From NCBI GenBank assembly GCA_017444615.1, contig JAFSWF010000029.1, positions 1 to 45,160 on the forward strand: a DNA stretch of 45,160 nt, given 5' to 3'. The number at the start of each line of letters is the position of its first letter. The stretch's first letter is position 1. The notes under the pieces were generated by a model, which saw only the letters and a list, made by a program, of their open reading frames with translations, was not told the DNA's origin and searched no databases. Below are positions 1 through 8,403 of the stretch, one piece after another. A program made the translations under genes and the position numbers. This stretch comes from Paludibacteraceae bacterium. Lineage in GTDB: Bacteria; Bacteroidota; Bacteroidia; Bacteroidales; Paludibacteraceae.

Positions 1-1381
1 CAAAGTCTGCTTTCGGGTCTGAGGGTTCGTAGTAGAAGAGGTGCGAAGTGGCACCGGCACCGGGGTTCTTGCTGGCGATGGTACCGCCGTCCGACCCCGG
101 ATAATTAGGCCGTGTGTCCCCTTCATCCAGCATCACGTCATAGATCTTGGGATCTACTCCCGTAAACTGACGCATGATCTGCTTCTCGCCGTTCTCATAG
201 ATAGAGACCGTACCTTTGCTGTCATACCCCCATACATTCGCCAGAACACAATTGGTTTTACCATTACCGGCATCAATACTATTGACGGGGAAGGAACGGA
301 TCTGATAATCCTTGGCATAACCGGTCGCTTTATAGAACCAATTCGTGTACCCTTTCTTACCGCCGGTCTCATAGACCATGTAACCGTTGGGCGAACCGTC
401 CGAACACCACTCACTGCACCAGAAAGCACCTTCCGCCGCTCCGACCGTATGCTCAATCAGACGAGAGGAATGTTCGGTAACTATATTCGTGTGAGTGTGA
501 CCGGAGATGAGATGCTGCAGCACGGCACCTTTGTTGGTCCACGACTGCAGATTGGTCAGCACGCCGGTCATACTACGCGTAGGAATATGGAAAGACACCA
601 CAATAGGCGTTCCATTCGGCACTAATGCCAAATCCTGTTGCAACCAACTCTGCTGTTCCGCTGTCAGACCGCAACCGTAACTCTTGTCGCCGTTATGACC
701 TTTATATAGCACATTATCCAGCACCACATAATGGATGGGGCCTATGTTGAACGAATAATAGGTGGGCCCCCACGTAGCGGTGAACTTATCGTCGGCTATC
801 GAGTCTTGCAAGGCTTCGGTCTCCTGACCGGCGGCCTGACAGTTATGGTCATGGTTGCCGATAGTCATGAAGGATGGAAAACCCATTGCTTCAAAATAAC
901 CCTTCATCATACTATTGGCATTATACCAATCCCATACGATGTCGCCTACGCATAAGCCGTAGAACTTGGTGCCTTCGGGATACGTTTTCTTAAACGCCAG
1001 CACGTCTTCTACCGTCTCATAACGGAAGCGATGGTCATCATAGCCGTTCAACACTTGCGGGTCACCAAACACTAACATAACGTGGGTGGAATCCGCTTTG
1101 CCTCCGTCCGCCTGAGGATGGAGGGTAAAGTTATACGTGCCGGCAGCCGTCACACGCTTGTACATTAACGGCGAACCGGTGTCATCCAACGGGATATCAT
1201 AGCCCGATGGCACACTGACGAACACAAACTCTGCATTATCGCGGTACGGCAATTCATACGCACCGCTCGCATCCGTTTGCACAATGGTCACACCATCGCT
1301 GACAGCAACGCCGGCGATGGGTGAACCATTATCTGTCAACACGTTTCCTGTTATCAGGGCCGATAATAGAAATGCTAACAT
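1..1381 (-). CDS. Secreted calcineurin-like metallophosphoesterase, C-terminus cut by window edge
   Basis: I translated this frame by hand; it is open from 1381 to the window edge (460 codons) with no stop. The product starts with a short signal peptide (MLAFLLSALITG), then a carboxypeptidase-regulatory-like beta domain (about residues 13-90, GSPIAGVAVSDG), then a metallophosphoesterase core. The metal-binding motifs appear in order: GDPQ (about 105), GDIVWD, GNHDHN, SFHIPT and GHTHTN. A C-terminal domain follows. This order matches the Bacteroidota MetallophosN / Metallophos / MetallophosC architecture. Such enzymes hydrolyse phosphomonoesters or diesters with two metal ions; the substrate is unknown. 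It is the last visible gene of the exported-protein block, 34 nt after the beta-propeller gene. An in-frame TTG precedes the ATG. Whether it carries the shared C-terminal tail cannot be seen. Confidence 0.88.
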   Translation of the reverse strand, partial: MLAFLLSALITGNVLTDNGSPIAGVAVSDGVTIVQTDASGAYELPYRDNAEFVFVSVPSGYDIPLDDTGSPLMYKRVTAAGTYNFTLHPQADGGKADSTHVMLVFGDPQVLNGYDDHRFRYETVEDVLAFKKTYPEGTKFYGLCVGDIVWDWYNANSMMKGYFEAMGFPSFMTIGNHDHNCQAAGQETEALQDSIADDKFTATWGPTYYSFNIGPIHYVVLDNVLYKGHNGDKSYGCGLTAEQQSWLQQDLALVPNGTPIVVSFHIPTRSMTGVLTNLQSWTNKGAVLQHLISGHTHTNIVTEHSSRLIEHTVGAAEGAFWCSEWCSDGSPNGYMVYETGGKKGYTNWFYKATGYAKDYQIRSFPVNSIDAGNGKTNCVLANVWGYDSKGTVSIYENGEKQIMRQFTGVDPKIYDVMLDEGDTRPNYPGSDGGTIASKNPGAGATSHLFYYEPSDPKADF

Positions 1382-1424
1382 CAATCCATTTACTATTTAG
1401 TCATTTACCATTTTACTATTTTAG
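1382..1424. repeat. Period 7-8 junction repeat, TTTACTA/TTTACCA theme
   Basis: The gap between the phosphoesterase and propeller genes is filled by degenerate units such as catttac, tatttag and tcatttac. The tract runs into the stop codon of the propeller gene and lies directly before the phosphoesterase start. It is the same class as the AAATGGT-theme tracts at 30188 and 39817, read on the opposite strand. Confidence 0.6.
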
Positions 1425-3455
1425 TTCTGCACCTTGGGCAGTATAACGTCTGCCATTGCGCTCGATATAGAGCACTCCTTCGCGCAGCATCTTACGACCG
1501 GCACTCTTCTGATCTTCAGCCACCGACTCTACACCCTCTTCCGATTCGCCATTTACTATCGGCATGTAACGAACCGTACGCGGGTTGGAACGAATCGATT
1601 GATGGGTTTGGTTATCATACTCGTAATAGGTGATTTCTCCCGGCAGCGCGATGCTATCGATAGCAATGAATCCGGTGAAACGATCCGCTGCAGAATTGAA
1701 GGTACCGCTTACGGTAGTGCCGTCAAACTCAACATCGGCGGATTGCTCGAGCGGGAAGAGGGTAGCCTGACCTTGTGCGGCTACAATGCTCAGTGCTTGG
1801 CTGTAGGGAGCATCTACCGTGAACTTCGGCATCTCATTCGGGTTAATCTCCGGCAATGCGTATTTAACCAGCATCAGAGAGGGGAAGACACCTTTGTATG
1901 CCCCTGTATAAGGGTTGGTTCCGGCTTCCGGACAGAAGACATTCAGCACTGTATATTGGCTCCGACGACCCTTGCCATCTAAATCGGTCCACGAGTCAAA
2001 GATATTATCCGGACAGGTGAACGGCGCTTTGTCACGAACGTTGATAGCCTGCAGGAAATAGATACTCTTCTTATCCAGACTGAGCGCAACATCGATACCG
2101 TCTTCGTATTGCGGACCACCCGGACGGATAGCATTCGCCAACTTGCCACCGCGGGTAAGCGTAATCAAGAAGCAGTCATGACCACCGTTGGTGTTATGCT
2201 GCAACCATTGGTTGTCGATGGTCTCCACACCGGAGTTCTTTCCGTTCGGTAACGTACGAATCTCTTCCGGCAAACGGCTACCGCCGAAACGACCGGTCAT
2301 CATACCGGTTGCATACCATACACCTTCATCCGTACAACGCAGTCCGTACGTGACAGCATCCGAACCGGAAGTGCCGTTGCTATAACCCCAGTCATAGAAC
2401 CATTTGAACTCGCCATTGAGGTCAAATGCGAAGAAAGCGGAGTGCGCGAATTGCGCATCAAAAGCGTAGCCGTTATTGAACACATCTGCCAGATCATCAA
2501 TGCGCAGATCACCACTGTGGTGGTTCACCGCTATAGCTACTTGACCAATCGGGCTGACAGCCACACCTCCGGCTGCATCCGCTTCGTCACCTTCAATCAT
2601 ATGCATCCATTGCTCCTCACCGGCGGCATTCATCGCTAACAAGAACGCATTGCTAACGGTTGTACTAACCGCTTGACCGGCAATGGTAGTAGCACCGCTA
2701 ACACCGGATGCTAGATAGATATTATCTGCTGCATCGAGCGCCAGATATGGACGACCATAGACTGATTTGCCTTCGTCGTCACGGAAATTATGCCAGATTA
2801 AGTCTCCGTCATTGCTGTATTTAGCCACAAAGAGTTGCGCAGTGTTATCCTCGTTACCCTCTGCCTCAGCACCACCGAAGGAAGCGTCTCCATCCAATAA
2901 GCCGGCAATGATGATGTTGTTTTGCGAATCTACTACAACCGAACCGGCAGTGGCACCTACAGCAGATATCTGCCAAGCCTTAATCGCCTCTCCGGCTGCC
3001 GTCAGTTTGAGCACATAGATACCGTTATCCCACCATCCGTCGGGATTGAGGCGTTCCATCACCTCGGCACCTACGCGGATAGAACGGGTGAAAGTACCGG
3101 TTACAATCAGATTACCGTTGTTATCCAATGCCAAATCGGCTACGGTTGCATTACCGGCATCCACTAACTCATAGGTCCAAAGAACCACTTTCGACGGCGA
3201 TAGTTTAATCACCACCGCGTCGCCCTTAAGGGAAGCACTTTTACTATTCAGCGTTTTAGACTCGACTGCCACTTTCGTTCCGCCGAACAAAGCAGCCACA
3301 TAGATATTCCCCTCATTGTCCACTACCATACGTTGCGGCTCAATCACATTGCCCGCCTCGTTGGAGCCCCAATAAGCGTACCATTCCATACTGCGTTGCG
3401 CAAAAGCAACCGTTGACAGGCATACCAAGATGCCAAGAAGAATAGATTTTTTCAT
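1416..3455 (-). CDS. Exported beta-propeller (SBBP/NHL-like repeat) protein with C-terminal sorting-like tail
   Basis: 679 residues. A clear signal peptide (MKKSILLGILVCLSTVAFA, cleaved before QRS) is followed by a repeat region to about residue 490. Blades recur around a motif of the form (V/L)D-x-x-(G/N)N-I-Y-V-A: VDNEGNIYVA near 46, LDNNGNLIVTG near 109, VDSQNNIIIAG near 176 and LDAADNIYLASG near 242. This is typical of bacterial SBBP/NHL-type propellers, which serve as binding or scaffold modules. A beta-sandwich-like region follows (about 540-640). The last ~25 residues (KMLREGVLYIERNGRRYT, then AQGAELK) match the tails of three neighbouring proteins. The start is at an AATCGTATGA context also found at three other exported genes. 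Likely surface exposed or secreted; no catalytic motif recognised. Confidence 0.8.
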   Translation of the reverse strand: MKKSILLGILVCLSTVAFAQRSMEWYAYWGSNEAGNVIEPQRMVVDNEGNIYVAALFGGTKVAVESKTLNSKSASLKGDAVVIKLSPSKVVLWTYELVDAGNATVADLALDNNGNLIVTGTFTRSIRVGAEVMERLNPDGWWDNGIYVLKLTAAGEAIKAWQISAVGATAGSVVVDSQNNIIIAGLLDGDASFGGAEAEGNEDNTAQLFVAKYSNDGDLIWHNFRDDEGKSVYGRPYLALDAADNIYLASGVSGATTIAGQAVSTTVSNAFLLAMNAAGEEQWMHMIEGDEADAAGGVAVSPIGQVAIAVNHHSGDLRIDDLADVFNNGYAFDAQFAHSAFFAFDLNGEFKWFYDWGYSNGTSGSDAVTYGLRCTDEGVWYATGMMTGRFGGSRLPEEIRTLPNGKNSGVETIDNQWLQHNTNGGHDCFLITLTRGGKLANAIRPGGPQYEDGIDVALSLDKKSIYFLQAINVRDKAPFTCPDNIFDSWTDLDGKGRRSQYTVLNVFCPEAGTNPYTGAYKGVFPSLMLVKYALPEINPNEMPKFTVDAPYSQALSIVAAQGQATLFPLEQSADVEFDGTTVSGTFNSAADRFTGFIAIDSIALPGEITYYEYDNQTHQSIRSNPRTVRYMPIVNGESEEGVESVAEDQKSAGRKMLREGVLYIERNGRRYTAQGAELK

Positions 3456-3495
3456 ACGATTAAAAAGTTAAATATGTAAAGTAAACGTTATTTAT

Positions 3496-3558
3496 CTTAC
3501 AGGCCGCAGGCCGTTCTTACAGCGTAGCGGTCCTACAGCGTAGCGGTCAGCCCTTCGG
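3496..3558. repeat. REP-like tandem units with small inverted repeats between susD and the propeller gene
   Basis: The 104-nt gap holds tandem units of about 16-18 nt: ggccgcaggcc, then two near-identical copies containing tacagcgtagcggtc, then agcccttcgggct. The first and last units can each fold into a short stem (GGCC/GGCC and AGCCC/GGGCT). The tract begins at the susD stop codon. It could act as an mRNA 3'-end stabiliser or attenuator between the SusCD part and the downstream genes. That role is inferred from position only. Confidence 0.6.
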
Positions 3559-3559
3559 G

Positions 3560-5065
3560 CTAATAGCCTTCATTCTGCCCCAAATCGGGGTTAAGGAACA
3601 CCTCATCATACGGAATAGGCAGCAATAACTCATACTTCTGGAATCCCGTATATTTAGCCCCCACATTGGGTTCTACCACACTCCGCATATAGGCCACAAA
3701 ATCATCCGCATTGGAATAGAGTCGCATTAAGTCAAACCAGCGTTGGTTCTCAAAGCACAGTTCCACACGGCGTTCATGGAAGATAGCTTCACGGAGCGTA
3801 GGATAAGCTGCCACATAAGCGGCATTGGTTTGCATAGTAGCATAATCCTTAAGCGATGAAGATGGACGGCTGCGTACCTTATCCAGATACTCAATTGCCT
3901 TCGCCGAGGTATTGCCTTCCACGCGTTCGTACGCCTCCGCTAACATCAGATACACATCCGCGAAGCGAATCTCAAACCATATATTGCCGCCATAACCTGC
4001 CGGGTTCAAGTCCACATACTTACGCGTATAATACGTTCCATCGGTGTATTTGCGAATGGCGGCGGTAGTACGGATTCGGTCGTTGGTAGGAAAACCATTC
4101 TGCGTGCTTTCAAATTCCAGATAGAGGTTCTCTTGCCCGATATTGAATCCGCGACCGGTGAGCGCAGAAGTCAGACCTGTCGCACCTTGAGGTTGGAAAT
4201 ACTGCGCGAAATTAGAACCCTCTGCCGCATTAGCCATATACATAATGGGGAAAATCACCTCCGCGTCGTTTTGCTCCTCCAGTGTGAACAGTTTATTATA
4301 TGCCTTCTCCAGTCCGGCATAGCCGCTTACCGAAATGGCTTTCTCCAGATACGTAACCGCATCGTTGTACAACTCCGGTTTATTCTGCGTAGCGGCCTGC
4401 TGCAGATAAACTCTACCCAACAACGCACACGCCGCAGTACGGGAGGCGTGACCGAACTGCGCACCGGTACATGTAGCTGGCAACCAATTGGCATCCGCCA
4501 CACTCTTCAGGTCCTCAATGATGAACGCATACACGTCCTCTACGGGACTACGCCGCAACGCCGCAGCGGCAGCACTTCCGGTTATCGTATGCCGCATGAT
4601 CGTCACCTTTCCCCATAAACGTGTGAGGTAAAAATGACTCAACGCACGCAGATAAAGCGCTTCGCCTCTCAGACGATTACGCTCAGCCTCGGACATCTGC
4701 ACCGCATCCAAATGTTCCAGCACTAAGTTCGAGCGATGGATGCAGAAATAGAACGCGTTGTAAATCTCTGCCACAATGTCATTTTGACTGGTAACGGTAT
4801 GGCTCACAAACGTATAATACTTACCTCCGGCGGTTCCCATATCGGTCGTATAAGCATTATCGGACTTCATCTCCGTAACGAAGAACAACTTATCGTATGC
4901 CGGTCTTAGCCCCGCATAGGCAGACGCCAATAGTCCCTCCATGTCTGCCGAATCGCGGTAGAACTTACTCTCGTCAAACGCGTCCGGGTCGGTCAAGTTC
5001 AGGAAGTTACAAGAACTAAAACCAAAGGCAATCACTGCTAATACTATAAATGATACTCGTTTCAT
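3560..5065 (-). CDS. SusD/RagB-family outer-membrane lipoprotein
   Basis: 501 residues from the ATG at 5065. I chose this start because it gives a lipoprotein signal (MKRVSFIVLAVIAFGFSSC, lipobox FSSC, Cys19) and is preceded by AGAAAGGAGAATGTT, a good ribosome binding site. An upstream extension would lie inside an AT-rich repeat. The body shows the SusD pattern: N-terminal FLNLTDPDAFDESKFY, TPR-like helices (RLRGEALYLRALSHFYLTRLWG near residue 140), and a C-terminal SusD region with REAIFHERRVELCFENQRWFDLMR near 430. SusD proteins form the lid on a SusC TonB-dependent channel and bind its ligand at the cell surface. It lies 37 nt after its SusC partner. The ligand is not predictable from sequence. 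Confidence 0.95.
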   Translation of the reverse strand: MKRVSFIVLAVIAFGFSSCNFLNLTDPDAFDESKFYRDSADMEGLLASAYAGLRPAYDKLFFVTEMKSDNAYTTDMGTAGGKYYTFVSHTVTSQNDIVAEIYNAFYFCIHRSNLVLEHLDAVQMSEAERNRLRGEALYLRALSHFYLTRLWGKVTIMRHTITGSAAAAALRRSPVEDVYAFIIEDLKSVADANWLPATCTGAQFGHASRTAACALLGRVYLQQAATQNKPELYNDAVTYLEKAISVSGYAGLEKAYNKLFTLEEQNDAEVIFPIMYMANAAEGSNFAQYFQPQGATGLTSALTGRGFNIGQENLYLEFESTQNGFPTNDRIRTTAAIRKYTDGTYYTRKYVDLNPAGYGGNIWFEIRFADVYLMLAEAYERVEGNTSAKAIEYLDKVRSRPSSSLKDYATMQTNAAYVAAYPTLREAIFHERRVELCFENQRWFDLMRLYSNADDFVAYMRSVVEPNVGAKYTGFQKYELLLPIPYDEVFLNPDLGQNEGY

Positions 5066-5082
5066 AACATTCTCCTTTCTGT

Positions 5083-5105
5083 TTTCAATTTTCAATTTTC
5101 AATTA
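5083..5105. repeat. Period-7 junction repeat, CAATTTT theme
   Basis: Three successive units of the heptamer caatttt (the first slightly altered) fill the gap between susC and susD and end at the susC stop codon. The next unit would continue as caatta. The AT-rich tract reads in all frames for a short distance and produces a spurious N-terminal extension of SusD. Confidence 0.75.
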
Positions 5106-8100
5106 GAATGTTAGTTTGATTCCACCGCTGAACGTACGCGCCAAGGGGTACGTACCGAAGTCCAGACCCGGGGCGGTATTCGATGCATTATAGTCCACAT
5201 CCGGGTTATAACCCGTGTACTTGGTAGCCGTGAACACATTATCCACCGAGAAATAGAGATAGAACTTACTCAAATGCATTACGCGGAAGGCTTTGTTATC
5301 CGGAATCGTATAACCGAGCGTGATATTAGTCAGTCGTAAGAACGAACCGTCTTCTACAAAATAGGTAGAGAACTTGGTATTCAGGTTCTTCTGACTACGG
5401 TTGGCACGGAATAACATATCGTCATTCATGGCGTACGGCTGCGTATAGTCGCCGCGGTAACGGTTGAGCGCAATACTCATGGTGTTCACACCGCCTTCGA
5501 GGTTGCAGATATAGTACCGCGAGAAATTGATCACTTTATTGCCGAACTGTCCGTCGAACGAAGCGGAGAAAGTCAGACCTTTCCAACTCAGCGAGGTATT
5601 GAAACCGTAGGAGAACTTCGGATAGTTATCGCCGATAATCTCACGGTCGTCTTCGGTAATCTTACCATCGCCGTTCACATCTTTCCACTTCACATCGCCT
5701 ACATAGACGTTTGCATAATCAGCTACCGGCACACCCTTCAGCACATACCCGGCTTCACCCTGATGCTTGGCGTCCTCTTGGATCAGCGCGTAATCATCCG
5801 CGCTAATCAGACCTTGGCTCACCATACCAAAGTACGAACCGATGGCATAACCGTTGCGGGTAATATGGGTCAATTGCGAACGCTGACCATAAATCAGAAT
5901 ATCATCATCCAGCCCATACACCACGTTGCGGTTCAGCGACATATTAAAGCCGATATTCCATTTCACACCGCTCATATTCAGCACGTTAGCATCCACTTGG
6001 ATGTCGCCTCCTTGGTTAATCACACGGCCGTTCTTGAGGTTCGTCCACATAGCCGTAGCACCGGTGGTGGCAGACATTGTGTTCTGATAAAGCAAGTCGG
6101 TGGTTTGGCTGTAGTAATAATTCAGCACCAGACTCAACCGCCCCGACCAGAACGTCATATCCGTTCCTACGTTCACCTGAGAGGTTTTCTCCCATCCAAG
6201 GTCCGTATCTACTGAGGTCGGATAATAGGTCATGACCGTTGAGGCTGGATTACCAAACACATACGAACCGGTCTTGATGGTGGCTATGTGACGGTAATTG
6301 GAGATATTATTGTTTCCCGAGATACCCCACGAAGCCCGCAGCTTGGCGGTAAACGTATCTTGGATATCCTCCGCCCAGTGTTCGTTAGTAATGTTCCAAC
6401 CCGCACTCACAGAGGGGAAGAGACCCCAACGGTTCGTAGCACCGAAACGAGAACAACCATCGCCACGAAGCGTCAGCGACAAGGTATAACGATGATCGTA
6501 GGTGTACATCGCACGGGCGAAGGCAGACATCAACGCCCAAGCTATCTTGTCCGTTTTGGCTTTCGTACCGTTCTCATCCGTTTCCGTCGGTTGCGCCGCA
6601 CTCAGTTCTGTAATACGGTCGTCGGGTAGCGCACCTAATACCGTATTGGCATCAATGTTATTGTAATTCTTCTTCTGCATCGAATAACCTACCACCGCGC
6701 TCACCGTGTGCTTGTCGGCAAAGGTCTTATCGTAGTTAACCGTCGCCTCAAGCAACCAGTCGGTATTGAAATCGCGGTTATCCACAGCCTTCACCTTATC
6801 GTTTGTGGTGTAGTTCCCCGGGGCGTAATCGCTCTGACCAAGCCATGAAGGACGATAGAGGTTGTAAATCTGGTCCGCTATCTGCAAACCTAAGTTCAGT
6901 TTCACAAACAGACCGTCGATAATCTTATACGAAGCATTGGCGTCAATCGAAGCGCGAATCTTCGTGTAGTACTCCTGCCTGCCGTGTGCCAGTGCCACGG
7001 GGTTCTCGCCGCCGAAGCACATATACGACGTAGCTCCGTTGCGGTAACTCCATCCCACAGCGTACGAGCCATCTTCGTTATACACCGGATAAGTAGGCGG
7101 CATACCGAGCGCATTCAATATCACACCATCGTTGAAAGCCAAACCGTCCGTACGAACCACACGCTCGCGTACATAATACATATTCGTGTTCACGCCTATT
7201 TTGAAACGGTCACTTACCTGCACATCCATGTTCAGACGAGTCGTCAAACGCTGATGGTTACTGGGCGAAACGATTCCGTCTTGGTTCAGATAACTGGTAG
7301 AGAACATGTATTTGAACTTATCCTTACCGCCCGATACCGAGAAATTGACCTTATGCATCGGGGCGTCGCGGAAGATAGCGTCTTGCCAGTCTGTATCATA
7401 TGGCGAATTGATAATATCCGGACAAAGAAGCATTGTGTTACCTGCCCCCTTAGCGGTACGAGTGGCATTATCATCCTCACGGCTATGAGCCCAGTTAACA
7501 GCATCATCCGAACCGTAGATAGAGGGGTTATTGCGCAGATAATCGAAATAGGCGTTATTATAACCGTCCATGTGTAACTGACGAAGCTCTGCCGCATTCA
7601 TCATCGATATCTTATGCTGCAATTGTTGCACGGAGAATTGGTAATCCACTTGCACTTTGGGTTTACCTTCTGCACCGCGTTTGGTGGTAATCAGAATGAC
7701 ACCACCGCCGGCACGAGAACCGTAGATAGCGGCGGAAGCGGCATCCTTCAGCACCTCAATCGACTCGACGTCGGAGGGGTTGATATACACATCTTTCGAA
7801 CTCGGAAAACCGTCCACTACATACAACGGTTCCACACCGCCATAAACGGAGTTGACACCGCGGATATGAATAGTAGTCTCTGCGCCCGGCGCACCGCTCG
7901 TTTGCTTGATCTCCACACCCGGAGTGTGACCGATAAGCGCCTGTTCCAGCGTGGAGGAAGACATGTTCATCTCATCGGTCTTAACCGAAGCGATCGCACC
8001 GGTCATGTCGCTTTTACGGATGGTACCGTAACCGATAACCACAACATCTTCCAGCACTTCCGTGTCTTCACTCATAGTGATGGCAAGAGGCTGTGCGTCT

Positions 8101-8348
8101 TTGATGACCAGCGTTTGGGTCTTGAAGCCCAAGAAAGAGATAGTAATCTTCGCGCCTTGTGCAACCGACAATTCGAAATGACCGTCTATGTCGGTTACGG
8201 TTCCGCGCGTTGTGCCATCCACCGAAACGGCTGCACCGATGACGGGTTCGCCACTGATGTCCGTTACCGTTCCGCGGATAGCCAACTCTTGCCCCCACAC
8301 GACCATCCCCACGCATAGCAATAATAGAGTGAGTAATTTATGTTTCAT
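5103..8348 (-). CDS. SusC/RagA-family TonB-dependent outer-membrane transporter
   Basis: 1081 residues. The signal peptide (MKHKLLTLLLLCVGMVVWG) is followed by a carboxypeptidase-regulatory-like domain (about 23-100, RGTVTDISGEPVIGAAVSV), a TonB-box-like stretch (EDVVVIGYGT) and the plug (about 115-225, with IHIRGVNSV, PLYVVDGFP, VESIEVLKDAASAAIYGSRA and GGVILITTKRG). A 22-strand barrel ends in GGIKLTF, with the aromatic terminus expected for BAM-inserted barrels. Length and motifs are those of SusC-type transporters, which import glycans or peptides with energy from TonB-ExbBD. It is paired with the SusD gene downstream. The start lies in the AATCGTATGA context. Confidence 0.96.
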   Translation of the reverse strand: MKHKLLTLLLLCVGMVVWGQELAIRGTVTDISGEPVIGAAVSVDGTTRGTVTDIDGHFELSVAQGAKITISFLGFKTQTLVIKDAQPLAITMSEDTEVLEDVVVIGYGTIRKSDMTGAIASVKTDEMNMSSSTLEQALIGHTPGVEIKQTSGAPGAETTIHIRGVNSVYGGVEPLYVVDGFPSSKDVYINPSDVESIEVLKDAASAAIYGSRAGGGVILITTKRGAEGKPKVQVDYQFSVQQLQHKISMMNAAELRQLHMDGYNNAYFDYLRNNPSIYGSDDAVNWAHSREDDNATRTAKGAGNTMLLCPDIINSPYDTDWQDAIFRDAPMHKVNFSVSGGKDKFKYMFSTSYLNQDGIVSPSNHQRLTTRLNMDVQVSDRFKIGVNTNMYYVRERVVRTDGLAFNDGVILNALGMPPTYPVYNEDGSYAVGWSYRNGATSYMCFGGENPVALAHGRQEYYTKIRASIDANASYKIIDGLFVKLNLGLQIADQIYNLYRPSWLGQSDYAPGNYTTNDKVKAVDNRDFNTDWLLEATVNYDKTFADKHTVSAVVGYSMQKKNYNNIDANTVLGALPDDRITELSAAQPTETDENGTKAKTDKIAWALMSAFARAMYTYDHRYTLSLTLRGDGCSRFGATNRWGLFPSVSAGWNITNEHWAEDIQDTFTAKLRASWGISGNNNISNYRHIATIKTGSYVFGNPASTVMTYYPTSVDTDLGWEKTSQVNVGTDMTFWSGRLSLVLNYYYSQTTDLLYQNTMSATTGATAMWTNLKNGRVINQGGDIQVDANVLNMSGVKWNIGFNMSLNRNVVYGLDDDILIYGQRSQLTHITRNGYAIGSYFGMVSQGLISADDYALIQEDAKHQGEAGYVLKGVPVADYANVYVGDVKWKDVNGDGKITEDDREIIGDNYPKFSYGFNTSLSWKGLTFSASFDGQFGNKVINFSRYYICNLEGGVNTMSIALNRYRGDYTQPYAMNDDMLFRANRSQKNLNTKFSTYFVEDGSFLRLTNITLGYTIPDNKAFRVMHLSKFYLYFSVDNVFTATKYTGYNPDVDYNASNTAPGLDFGTYPLARTFSGGIKLTF

Positions 8349-8367
8349 ACGATTAGATTATAAAGGT

Positions 8368-8395
8368 GCAGAGCATCCCCAAAAGGATGCCCTGC
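8368..8395 (-). promoter_or_regulatory. Intercistronic hairpin upstream of susC
   Basis: Arms gcagagcatcc and ggatgccctgc pair over 11 positions with a 6-nt loop. One position is A-C on the plus strand but a G-U wobble in minus-strand RNA, so the structure fits the minus transcript better. No strong T tract follows on the minus strand, so I read it as a processing or attenuation hairpin between the 830-residue protein gene and susC, not a plain terminator. Confidence 0.55.
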
Positions 8396-8403
8396 TGTGT
8401 TTT

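Noticed and set aside
5066-5095. Ten-residue N-terminal extension of SusD
   Set aside because: It is coded by the CAATTTT-theme repeat and would precede a proper lipoprotein signal that has its own ribosome binding site.
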